Part shown: in pieces, positions 1 to 10,300 of the stretch | How positions within the stretch are numbered: the stretch's first letter is position 1 | Layout of the letters: every line of letters begins with the position of its first letter | DNA from: Steromphala cineraria | Lineage: Eukaryota > Mollusca > Gastropoda > Trochida > Trochidae | Reading direction: 5' to 3' | Assembly (NCBI GenBank): GCA_916613615.1 | Contig: OU744732.1 | Coordinates: 57,930,727-57,994,726 of the forward strand | DNA: 64,000 nucleotides | Notes under the pieces: generated by a model | Databases searched by the model: none | Told to the model about the DNA's origin: nothing | The model's input: only the letters and a program-made list of their open reading frames with translations | Position numbers and translations under genes: made by a program

Positions 1-5
1 CAGTC

Positions 6-1937
6 GTGCCGGTGCACCCCACACCCGTAGGCGGGAGATTAGGGATCTTCTGGCGCAACTGGACAATACTAGAAGATCCTTACGTCACCAACACCCTGAG
101 GACAGGTTACAAGTTGCCATTGACCTGCCCTCCCCCCGTGACCGCGACTCCCCTGGCACGGGAGTACTCAGAAGCCCAGAGCGCTCTTCTAGCAGAGAAC
201 ATCAAGACGCTTACCGACAAGAACGCTCTGGAGTTGGTGCTACAACCCGATCACGCCCCAGGGTTTTACTCACCAATCTTCCTAGTCCCGAAGAAGAATT
301 CCACCAAGTTTCGAATGATCCACAACATGGCGACATTCAACGAGCTTTACATGGAGCCACCATCCCACTTTCGCATGACCTCCCTAGACGCTCTCCGAGC
401 CCAGCTGTCTCCAGGCGATTGGATGGTCAGCCTCGACTTACAGGACGCCTATCTCCACGTGCCGATCTACCCGCCTCGCAGGAGGTTCCTGCGGTTCATC
501 TTCCAGGGCCTACATTACCAGTGGCGGGTCCTGCCGTTTGGAATTTCTTCGGCTCCGTGGTTATTCACGAGGATCACAGCTCCCATCTGCCGCTATCTCC
601 ATCTCAGAGGGATGCATTTCGACCCCTACATCGACGACTGTCTCATGTCCAATCCTCAACCACTCGTTCTACGCAGACAGGCGGCGTTGGCCCTCGACCT
701 CCTCCGCCAGCTGGGATGGCTAGTCAACCGGGAGAAGTCTCAGCTCGTTCCCTCCCAAGACTTGACCTTCATAGGAGGGCGCTTCCGAACAGACCTGGGC
801 CTCCTACTCGTTCCTCCAGACAGGTGGATCAAGATCCAGTCCTTCGTCCACCGAGCCTTGGTGTCTCCTCTCCGACTCAGAGATTGGCAATCTCTTCTGG
901 GACTCCTCACGTCCGCCCAGGCCCTCACGCTCAGAGGTCGTCTCATGATCCGCCCTCTCCAGGTGTTTCTCAGCCCTTACATCCGGTCGGACGACACGTC
1001 AGTAAGGATCTCCCTGCCTGCGCACCTCAGCCAGTACCTCCGTTGGTGGACACAGCCATCGAACGTCTGCGAAGGCGTCTCTTTGCTAGAGTTTCAACAC
1101 AACCAGGAACTATTCGTGGACGCTTCGCTCCAGGGCTGGGGAGCTCATCTCGGGGATCAGTCTGCGTCAGGCATTTGGACGCATCCTCAGACCACCTGGC
1201 ACTCAAACAATCTGGAGATGCAGGCAGTAATCTTAGCAGTGACGCATTGGCTTCAAGCTCTACGAGGCAGCCGCCTTCTCCTGGCCTCAGACAACTCCAC
1301 GGTCGTTTGGACAATCAGGAACCAAGGAACGACAGGCTCTCCTCAGCTCCTAGAACAGGCCTTCGAGCTCTTCCATCTTCTGGACGAGAATCAGATCTTC
1401 GTCAGAGCTCGACACATTCCAGGCTGCAGGAACGTCCTCGCGGACGCCCTGTCCAGACCAGACAAGCCGTCACCCACAGAGTGGATGTTGAACCCGGAAG
1501 CCTTCGCCCTCATCGCCGCTCAGGTCCACCGTCCTCTCCTCAACCTGTTTGCCACGAAGCAGAACCATCAGCTTCCGGTGTACGTCTCGCCTCTCCCCGA
1601 TCCAGCAGCTTGGGCCGTCGACGCCATGTCCTTGTCGTGGGAGAATCTGGACGCATACGCTTTTCCACCTCCGATTCTCCTGACCAAAGTCGTCGCCAAG
1701 ATCAGGGACACACTTCACCTCAGACTGACTTTGGTCGCGCCCTACTGGCCGGCGAGAGGCTGGTTCCCCGATCTTCTTCGTCTCGCCGAAAGAGATCCGC
1801 TCCCCCTTCCAAAGTGGCCAAACCTGCTTCGTCACCCTCTCAGTCGGCAGCTTCACCCAGACCCCGAGAGGTACGCTCTGCACGTATGGACCATCTTCAG
1901 AGATCACTCCGGGCCAAGGGTTACTCAGGACGAGTAG
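6..1937 (+). CDS. DIRS reverse transcriptase / RNase H polyprotein (5' incomplete)
   Basis: This open frame of about 640 codons is open to the left edge, so the listed start is only the first possible start in the window. Fingers and palm segments are visible (FYSPIFLVPKK, then SLDLQDAYLHVPI), with the catalytic YIDD box at residues 208-211 and the first metal-binding Asp near residue 144. RNase H follows, with acidic residues at FVDAS (D372), NLEMQ (E404), ASDNS (D429) and ADALSR (D480). The C-terminal ~150 residues (NLFATKQN, APYWPARGWF) match the tail typical of DIRS pol proteins. There are no internal stops. It ends at a TAG inside the start of the recombinase frame. The product would make cDNA of the element, probably in nucleus or cytoplasm. 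Confidence 0.9.
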   Translation: MPVHPTPVGGRLGIFWRNWTILEDPYVTNTLRTGYKLPLTCPPPVTATPLAREYSEAQSALLAENIKTLTDKNALELVLQPDHAPGFYSPIFLVPKKNSTKFRMIHNMATFNELYMEPPSHFRMTSLDALRAQLSPGDWMVSLDLQDAYLHVPIYPPRRRFLRFIFQGLHYQWRVLPFGISSAPWLFTRITAPICRYLHLRGMHFDPYIDDCLMSNPQPLVLRRQAALALDLLRQLGWLVNREKSQLVPSQDLTFIGGRFRTDLGLLLVPPDRWIKIQSFVHRALVSPLRLRDWQSLLGLLTSAQALTLRGRLMIRPLQVFLSPYIRSDDTSVRISLPAHLSQYLRWWTQPSNVCEGVSLLEFQHNQELFVDASLQGWGAHLGDQSASGIWTHPQTTWHSNNLEMQAVILAVTHWLQALRGSRLLLASDNSTVVWTIRNQGTTGSPQLLEQAFELFHLLDENQIFVRARHIPGCRNVLADALSRPDKPSPTEWMLNPEAFALIAAQVHRPLLNLFATKQNHQLPVYVSPLPDPAAWAVDAMSLSWENLDAYAFPPPILLTKVVAKIRDTLHLRLTLVAPYWPARGWFPDLLRLAERDPLPLPKWPNLLRHPLSRQLHPDPERYALHVWTIFRDHSGPRVTQDE

Positions 1938-2962
1938 CCAGCGCCATCTCCAGAGCCCATAGGCAATCCACGAGGTCGCTGTACGATGACAAGTGGCTGT
2001 CATTCGAGAACTTCTGCAAGGACGCAGGCCGGGATCCTTTGTCTGTGGACCCCCAGTTTGTGGCCAACTTCCTCCTTCACCTCCGCCAGAAACGTCACCT
2101 GAAGGGTGGAACTATTTCAACGTACCTGTCGGCGCTCAACTCTGTCCTCGCCGTTAAATCAGACAGGAAGTTCTCCAAGGTTCCCGAGCTGGTCGCTCTC
2201 CTCAAGTCGTTCAAGCTGGAGGACCAGAAACTCAAGTTCAGACCTCCGGCTTGGGACCTCAACGTCGTCCTCAGATATCTGCGAGGAGCTCCCTTCGAAC
2301 CCTTGTCAGAAGCCTCTTTTCAAGACCTCTCCAGGAAAACAGCCTTCCTCCTGTCCTTTGCCACGGCCGCTAGAGTGAGTGAGCTGCACGCACTGGACGT
2401 CACCAGAGTGCGGTTCGAGCAGTCTAGGAAGGGTTCAGTTCACCTCGGCCTCTTGTGGAACTTTGTTGCCAAGAACCAGCTCCCCGGACAACCGGGCAGG
2501 ACGTTCACCATCCCTCCCCTCTCCAAGATCGTGTCGTCCTCTGATGCGGAAGAACTCGCTTTGTGTCCTGTACGTGCCCTTCGGGAGTACATCGACCGCT
2601 CTGCGCCCAAGAGAGGCACCAGGAAGAGACTCTTCATCCCCTTTTCACCATCTGCCAAGGGAGAAGTCACCAGAAACACCCTCTCGCTGTGGCTCCGGAC
2701 CGTCATCCTAGCAGCATATGACGCAGCCGGCTTGCCTCACCCTGTCGCCAGCAACCCGCACGAGATCCGGGCACTTGCATCCACCATGGCCTTACATCGC
2801 AACTGCTCAGTTCCAGCCATCATGGAAGGATGTTTCTGGCGCTCTACGACGGTCTTCGCATCCCACTACCTCCGAGACCTCGCTGTGGAAGACGTGCAAG
2901 GCCTGCAGACCTTTGGACCGTTGGTGGTAGCCCAACAGCTAGCTGCCCCAACGTCTCTTTAG
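1886..2962 (+). CDS. DIRS tyrosine recombinase (integrase)
   Basis: A 358-codon frame overlaps the end of the RT frame by 52 bp in another phase. It is a phage-integrase-fold enzyme that would insert circular element DNA. From the ATG at 1886 the catalytic set is present: Arg163 in AARVSELHALD, His292 and Arg295 in NPHEIR, a Trp at 318 near the usual His/Trp position, and nucleophile Tyr328 in FASHYLRD. The N-terminal ~100 residues form the SAM-like DNA-binding part. The frame is open upstream to 419, but that part is an overprint of RT, so I chose the ATG where recombinase similarity begins. Initiation could also be by frameshift from the RT frame. Confidence 0.88.
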   Translation: MDHLQRSLRAKGYSGRVASAISRAHRQSTRSLYDDKWLSFENFCKDAGRDPLSVDPQFVANFLLHLRQKRHLKGGTISTYLSALNSVLAVKSDRKFSKVPELVALLKSFKLEDQKLKFRPPAWDLNVVLRYLRGAPFEPLSEASFQDLSRKTAFLLSFATAARVSELHALDVTRVRFEQSRKGSVHLGLLWNFVAKNQLPGQPGRTFTIPPLSKIVSSSDAEELALCPVRALREYIDRSAPKRGTRKRLFIPFSPSAKGEVTRNTLSLWLRTVILAAYDAAGLPHPVASNPHEIRALASTMALHRNCSVPAIMEGCFWRSTTVFASHYLRDLAVEDVQGLQTFGPLVVAQQLAAPTSL

Positions 2963-3156
2963 GGTAAGCTGAAAACTCATCTACTTCGTTACTTCTCACC
3001 CTGCACCTGTTGAGTTGTTTCGTTGTTGGCGACTTCGTGGGGTTCACCGTTTGCTTCTCTGTGCAGTTCGCTTCGGTCGTTCCCACTCCGGGAGGATGTT
3101 TGATGGATGCTTTTCTGCCTTGATGACTCGTCCTCCCTCCTCCCTACTGTCGGATC

Positions 3157-3488
3157 AGTGGCATATACTAAGTTAGGTAGGTTAAAAATTTATTAAAATC
3201 TAAATATTTTAGATATTTAAATACCTACCTAACTTAGTAGGAATTACTCCCGCCCGGCCTCCCCTTCGGACTTCATTGGACGTCTCTTACAAGACTTCGT
3301 TTCCAGAAAGTATGATACGAATTTTACCCAGGATTCCGGTTTCCCGCTCATGCGCAGTGGGCTGGGGGCAGCCCATCCGGTAAGCACGATGAATTTCGCG
3401 GTAAAACCTCTGTCTCTCGTGAGAAAGGTGAGTGGCATATACTAAGTTAGGTAGGTATTTAAATATCTAAAATATTTAGATTTTAATA
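3157..3488. repeat. DIRS internal complementary region and right inverted terminal repeat
   Basis: A 49-bp segment at 3190-3238 is exactly reverse-complementary to 3440-3488. In addition the ~26 bp at 3157-3182 recur in direct orientation at 3431-3456 (AGTGGCATATACTAAGTTAG). 3167-3182 also pairs with 3223-3238, forming a local hairpin. This combination matches the internal complementary region plus right terminal repeat that DIRS elements use to rebuild their ends through a circle. Which of the two blocks is the terminal repeat is inferred from order. Confidence 0.75.
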
Positions 3489-3810
3489 AAATTGCTTAGA
3501 ACCAATAAAAATAAATAAAATTGCTAAGATCCATTAAGTAACAGAGGCCAAAATGTCTTGAATAACAATTGACTTCACTTCAACTTTGGGAATTATTTGT
3601 TTGATTGAGAGCTGCGTTTTTTCTGCATAGAAATTTCCCAATTGTACAAAAAAAAAGTATCTGTTGGGTTTTCTTACTGTATGACACTTTGAATGCCTTT
3701 AAAATATTTTGCAGAGACTTATTGTATAAGATATAACTGAAACTGTCTCTTTATTCAGTGTATGGAACACTCCTTAAAAGCTGTTTTCAAAAGTCAATGT
3801 TGTCAATTGT

Positions 3811-4175
3811 TTAAAGGGGCAGTAGCACATTTTTTGATAACTTTATATTTTAAAATTTTCACTGATAATTGTAAGTTAATGTTAAATGTATTATATTGAC
3901 AGTGTCAAAAATCTCATTAAACAAGTCAATCATCCATAGTCAGAGGACAAAGTTTGAAGATTCACATGAAATCCATTGGCGGCCATTTTTGTGTGAACAC
4001 CTTTAATTCATTTTGAGTAAGAAAAAGGAATCGCATGGCTAAACTTTACAATATATATTTGAATTATTACTGCTCCATTTAGTTTAAATACATTGTCTTT
4101 CAATTGGAACCATTAATTTTCATTTTCCTGACAACACCTTATATTCCCCCTAAAAACGTGCTACTGCCCCTTTAA
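3811..4175. mobile_element. TTAA-flanked MITE, family A copy 1
   Basis: A ~360-bp element bounded by TTAAAGGGGCAGTAGCAC and the inverse GTGCTACTGCCCCTTTAA. TTAA at both ends fits a 4-bp target duplication of the piggyBac or Kolobok kind. There is no coding capacity. The interior is shared with six other copies in this window (for example the segment around GCGGCCATTTTTGTGTGAAC). It lies upstream of the first visible LSG1 exon. Confidence 0.85.
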
Positions 4176-4317
4176 GCGGTAGTTTTAAAAAGAATTTGAG
4201 ATGTCCTACGACTCCAAAAAAGTATATTGACTCATGGAATGTAGGCTTTAACAATGTTACAAACAGTTATAACCATATGATGACATGAAATGTATTCTTA
4301 TGATATGTTGATCTCAG

Positions 4318-7300
4318 ATGCCACTGGTCGGACTACTTCACGAAGAATAACATCCGTGTAGTGTTCTGGTCTGCACTAGAAGAGGCAAACAGACTTAAAG
4401 AAGAGGCAAAGGAGGCGGAAATGGAGGCAAACATGGAAGAGGATGAAGCAGTAGAATCGTCTAAGAACAAGGGGGCTGAAGCGGCAGAGGCTGAAGCAGT
4501 GGAAGCTGAATCTGACAGCAAGGAGGCTGAAGCAGTAGACTCTGAAGCAGTAGACGCTGAAGCAGTAGACGCTAAAGCAGTAGACACTGAAGCAGTAGAC
4601 GCTGAAGCAGTAGACGCTGAATCTGACAGCAAGGGGACTGAAGCAGTGAAAGAAGTAGATCAGAAAGACAGTGCAATGGACTGTGAAAGTTCACCAAATA
4701 AAGAATCTGACTCTAAATCATGTTCACATTCAGAGAGTTCACATTCACAAGAGAGTTCACATTCAGAGACAGTGACAGAGGAAAGTGATATTTCAAAGTT
4801 CAATTCTTCTAATATGGTTACTGGTCCAGAGTTGCTGGATATTCTCGGAACTCTCCATACCGGAGAGAAGTACAAGGGAGATGTGACCACTGTTGGTATG
4901 GTAAGTGTTTGCATTTGACTGTAAGTACAGTTGGTATGGTGGATAGTCATGGAGTTTTAGGATTTTCATTTCAGAGAGTATTATTTATGTATCACAAAAG
5001 AGAAAAAATAAACAAAGGATGTGTATATTTCAAGTTGAAATGAAATACTTTTCTCCTTCACAAATGGATCCTGAAATATAAGTTGATTAATTTTGCTTAG
5101 CCTCTGTTTTATTCCTTTAAATTTGCTTCTGGGAACTACATGATTTAAAGATTGTGGGATGAAATAACATCTAGATATTAAATTTTCAAAAGATTAATGG
5201 GAGAACTCTGTTTGAAAGATATTTTTGTTAGTTGTTCTATAAAAAGGCGGTATGTTTGAATAAATTTTTCCGATTATCAGATTGGGTACCCAAACGTGGG
5301 TAAGAGTTCCACCATCAACGCTATCCTACAGATGAAGAAGGTGCCAGTTTCAGCCACCCCTGGTAGAACCAAGCACTTCCAGGTAGGTGCAGTAGAGTTA
5401 TCTCCCTTGTGCCAGACCACTGTAACGAATTTGCAGCTGCTATTGCAAAACAAACACAAAAACAAAATGACTGTGAAATGCTCTATGTCTGATGTTGTGA
5501 CACTGTTAGCTTATACGATATAGAGAATAAGTCAAATCAAGATTAGGTAGTACAGGTTTTGTTAATAATGCTCATAAGGCAAATGTAAAATGCAACACAC
5601 TCAGAATGAGTATTTAAAATATCATGTAGCAACTGATAATCTCAATCATGATATGTTGATTTGACATTTCTGCCCATTTCAATGATAAGACACTGTTTAT
5701 ACTAGTTTGGGATTATGATAAATCGAGATAAGGTAGTGTGTATTTATTATAAGCCCTGATACATTCACATAAAGATTTCATAATATTATAACTTATAAAT
5801 CCCAATCACAGTACTAATATTATTCCTTCATTCTCAAGACGCTGTTTGTTGACTCGACCCTGATGCTGTGTGATTGTCCAGGACTCGTATTCCCGTCCTT
5901 CGTCTCTACTAAAGCTGACCTGGTCATCAACGGAATCCTGCCCATTGACCAGATGAGGGACCACGTTCCCCCAGTCTCTCTCATATCCTTCAGAAAAAAA
6001 AAAAAATCCCTTATTAATTTCTAGACCAAAACTCCTCAGTTTCTACTGATTCAATTATCTCAATTTTGAATCTGTTGCCTTCACAAGATGGACAATTCTT
6101 GTTCATTCTTTTTCAGCATTATCTCTTTTCCCCTGGTTATATTACATCGTTATATTTAGCTATTTCAAGGTTTGGTTCATATATTATTTCCAAAGCTGTC
6201 AATTACAACGAAAAAGGATAAAGCAATACTTAACCCTAAAGCAGGGTAAAAAATAAGCCTGAATAGTACCACTCCTAGAGGGATTTTGTCAATTTTCATA
6301 AATTTTAAGCACTGTAAATGGTTACCAGTTCATGAGCTGACAGACCAGCTGTCATTCATCCTTAGGGAATAGCATTTGAATTAAGCAAATTTTAGGGTTT
6401 TTTGCAGTATACAATCCATGTGTCAATATGTAGATTGTCTCAAGCTCACAACAAGTGATTACATTCCATCATTCAGAAAATGTTTATTTAATGAGGCACT
6501 CTTGAGGTCCACTTTAGCCATGTAACTGCCTTTCTTCACAAACTTTAGAGCTTGACGAAGGTCCATATAGGAACACTCTGCATCAGTCATCATACTATTC
6601 ATGCTATTTCCATTTGGTAGACTGCCATCATGAATTAATCTAACACTGTTATCACTTTTAGGAATAGCGCCTAACGCGCTCACAATATGAGGTACATTGT
6701 CTGTAATAACATAGTTTCCCTTATCTATTTCTTCTTTAATCTGACTTTCAGTTTCTCTTTTATTCATAAAAGCTGATCTATGATTTTTTGCCCTTACATT
6801 AATATCACTATCCATAATAACACTATCATGTTCTATAAGTCTAAAACCATCCCGTTCACCTGACAGTATGTAGTTCCTATCTGTATCTTCCTCAGGCAAA
6901 AGTTCAGCCCAGTGACATAGCTTAATGATCTAGAAAGTTTTTTGCTTCCGGTTTCGCTTGGTCCCCTGTCGAACTCTGTCGTGGTTGTTGGATTCCATGC
7001 GGTGAATGGGAAACGCTGCTTTGGCCTCTTTGAAAACAGGTCCCACATACATGGGCCATCTTGCAAATGTCCTCTCGCAAAACACACGTTCCGACGTTGA
7101 AGCGTCGGCATATCTCGGCCCCATCCGGTGTGAAGGGTCCTCTTCTCCGCCCCTGGTACTGTTGTGAGGTGCAATGATTCTGAGTGGTGGGTACACTGCA
7201 AACCTTTGATATGAGTTGATGATCACGAATGTCCTGCGAAATGGTTCCCCAGCGAAAACCTTCTTCTTGCAGTCTACTTCTGTATTCTTTGTCGTACAGA

Positions 7301-10300
7301 AGCACGCTGTTCCAAACATATTTGGGTGAGAATCTGCAAATGTCTTGCATATATTTGAGGAAATCGTCCACTTCCTGACTGACGCCAAGCTGCTGACGGA
7401 CAACGCCTAAGTTCGCGTACACCCATTTCTCTACAGAAATACTGCTGAGCTTGTTTTTCCTCAAGTTCAATAGAAACACCGTCGCTAATTTCTATTTTTT
7501 GATTTTGCGAATCCAATGAGTCCAGCCACAAGTAATCAGTAAAATCCTGTGATTGTTTATCTTTTCCATGGGCGGCGCCATTTTGAAGACCTTGACCTTC
7601 GAGCTGATCACGTGGACCTTGACCTTCTAGCTGATCACGTGGAATGTCCGCCTCACCGCGTGGTACTTCGTCTCACAATTCCCGTTTCATCTTCGCAATT
7701 TCGGCTGCTAGGTCCCTTTTATGTTTTTGCAAACGTAAGCCTTCCAATTCCCTCGCGAGAGCATCACATTCTGCCCAGTCCACATCAAGACAAGTCGGAT
7801 CGACCCCTGTCGTTCCCAAGGATGCCGCGTCGCCCTGTGCCACGATCGGTTTTGTGTCCGTCTCAATATCACCTCTATATATTAACTGCCTCCATCAAAG
7901 CCTGCATCTTGCTCCCAGCGCTTTTTCGTTTAGGCCTATATGAATTATTTTCCAAATTTCCCCTGCGACATTCAACCGGCAAGCGTGCCTCCGCGTAACG
8001 CTCAAACTAGAAAGAAAGCGACCCCTAGCAAAGGGGCATAACTCGTTCCATGTTAAACACATTTTTAACCACTAAAAATTAATATTGTCTCAAGCTCACA
8101 ACAAGTGCTTACATTCCATCATTCAGAAAATGTTTATATTTAATGAGGCACCTATTAAATTTCAACATAGCAACACTTTAGCCTTTCAAGCAATTATTTC
8201 AACAATCAATGCAGTATCATGTGCCTATACGTGTTGAGTTCCTTAACCCATGCACGTATGTGAGCGTATTCCACAGTGTGTGCTGGAGAGTACGTACAGT
8301 ATCAACATCCCTCTCCCTGAAGATCTGGAGGACCTAGCAGACTACGATCGACCCACAGCTCACGAGCTCCTCAATACATACGGAAGTAAGTTGAGCATTT
8401 AGCTATGTTACGATACCGGCACCTCACTATAAGATATGTATCACCATACTAAGGCAAAAAATACATATTGAAGTACAGTTAGTGTATCGTATTGTGGACT
8501 GTGGACATGCATCTATGCATCATTGTATCATGATGTCGGGGGTAGCGCTCCACGTATCCGTAAGTGTATCAGTGCGCGCGTCCGACATTGTTTCCAGAGC
8601 ATAACTTAAAAAGTATTTGCCTCAGAAACTTCAAATTTGGTATTGATGTTACCTATGTGGTGCAGATGTGCCTTTTGGGGGTTTCAAAACGGCCAAATTT
8701 CTGACTTTGTTTTGTCTCTGAAGCATAACTTGAAACTCCTTAGCTTACAAACTTTATATACCAAATGTGAAATTTCTATTTCCCACTGATTTGCCTTTTT
8801 AAGGTGGCCATAACATTTTCAGTTTGACAAATAATTATAAGATGCCTCGACGTCTTGTTTTGTTTAGCCACACCCTTAATTCATTGACAGTTATCATTCA
8901 ATCACATGAATATATGTTTTCAATTTTGTCATTGTTATATTAAGGCTTGTCAAATATCTTCAAAGTATCAAATTATTAACAGTTTTCCATTTGAATTGAA
9001 ACTGCATAGGATAATTAAGAATGAAACATATTTTGATTTGCAATTAATATGATTACCATTATTCATTATAACGTCTGATTCACAAAATTGATTCCACTTG
9101 CAGTGATGCGAGGCTACATGACATCAAATGGTCTTCCTGATTGTCCACGATCTGCTAGATACATCCTGAAAGACTATGTAAATGTAGGTATTATAATATT
9201 TGGTTTCTGTATTTGTTCTTTTTTGCAGCACAAAATGTACCAGTTCTGTTATTTGTGTAGTTATCACCATTTATCAATCATTTGTGACGCTTTTCTCTCT
9301 CGAAATGATACTGCTAAAATATATTTTTGTTACTTTTTTTGGGATAGAATTTTTAAACAATATTTTGACAGAATTTTAGATTTCTAAATTATTGACAGAA
9401 GATTGTAATGGTAATTATGGTATTTCTTTTCATTATTTCTTTTGAGATAAATTTTTCATCTATAAACTACATTGTGACAGAATTTTAAGTGCAAAATTAT
9501 TGACAGAAGATTATTATTTTATTAGTTTATATTAAGGATGACTTTTGACCACCGTTGGACTATTGTGATAAACTATAGTTGTATAGTCTTAATATGATGG
9601 ATGAATCTTTAAAAAATTGTAATAACATTTTAAAAAATTGTTACAACATAATTTTTTCAGACACCAAAAAAATTTGTATGCCGAATTCCACCTTATGTGT
9701 GACTTGTTTTATTGCAGGGCAAGTTATTGTATTGTCACCCTCCCCCTGGTGTAGAAGCTGCTGCCTTCCAACCCACCCCACAACCCCAGGAGTCTGCATC
9801 CTGCAACATGCTGGAGGATCAGCTGCAGTTGAAGGTTAGAGTTACCTCCCTTCATGGAGTTTAGTCATATTGTAGTTGGTAAACAGACAATGCCTCTTTG
9901 TGGCACAAACGTTTATTAGGTCTTCAAGACAAAGTCGTGAAGACCTATTGTTTTTATCCGATTTCTTATTATTATTATTATTTGTACAATTTTTGTGACA
10001 GATCTACAGCTCAAACCGCTTGTTCAAATTCGCCCAAACTTGACATGCAGGTACCCCTTACCCTGGAATCGATAAACTAAGCTTTTGGGCAAAATCGGCT
10101 CGTACATTAAAGGTCCAGTTCGAATCCAAAGTCGAAAATTTAACATTGATTTTTTTTTCAAAATGCACTTAGAGACTTGATTTTTTTTTTTAAAAGAACC
10201 GCAATGAAAAATGATGAAAAAAAGGGAATCAGGACAAATTCGTAGGTCACATGGTTTGTCCGCCATCTTGCTTTCAGTGTATTTTCGACCGTTTCCGACC

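Larger units (their letters stand above)
1..3492 (+). mobile_element. DIRS-type tyrosine-recombinase retrotransposon, 3' part (left end outside window)
   Basis: An RT/RNase H reading frame is followed by an overlapping tyrosine-recombinase frame, then by short inverted and direct repeats. This order is diagnostic of DIRS elements, which integrate by recombinase instead of DDE integrase. The gag-like region and left terminal repeat lie outside the window. The coding part is GC-rich compared with the AT-rich flanks and both frames are intact, which suggests a young copy. The first recognisable LSG1 exon begins 826 bp further right and its upstream exons are not visible, so the element probably sits in an LSG1 intron (inference). 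Confidence 0.9.
5983..8255 (+). other. U12-type AT-AC intron of LSG1
   Basis: No usable GT donor or AG acceptor joins exons 5839-5982 and 8256-8385 with the expected protein. The intron instead starts ATATCCTT (5983-5990), has TTCCTTAAC at 8239-8247 and ends AC at 8254-8255. These equal the U12-type 5' splice site and branch-point consensus, with the branch A about 9-10 nt from the end. Splicing here is phase 0 and yields VPPVSL/VCERIPQ, in register with LSG1. The intron is 2,273 bp and contains a retroelement remnant. Confidence 0.85.

Noticed and set aside
419..1880. Upstream extension of the recombinase frame
   Set aside because: Overprints the RT/RNase H frame; Arg/Ser/Pro-rich composition typical of a shadow frame in GC-rich coding DNA.
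4333..4632. Minus-strand Ser/Ala repeat protein
   Set aside because: Antisense reading of the LSG1 acidic repeat.
7549..7998. Plus-strand frames of 99-149 codons
   Set aside because: They lie over the 5' part of the minus-strand retroelement and have no recognisable domain.
5974..8270. GT-AG splicing between these LSG1 exons (for example CCA|GTCTCT to GAG|CGTATT)
   Set aside because: It would drop the conserved VSL/VCE residues; the U12-type AT-AC sites match consensus exactly and keep frame.
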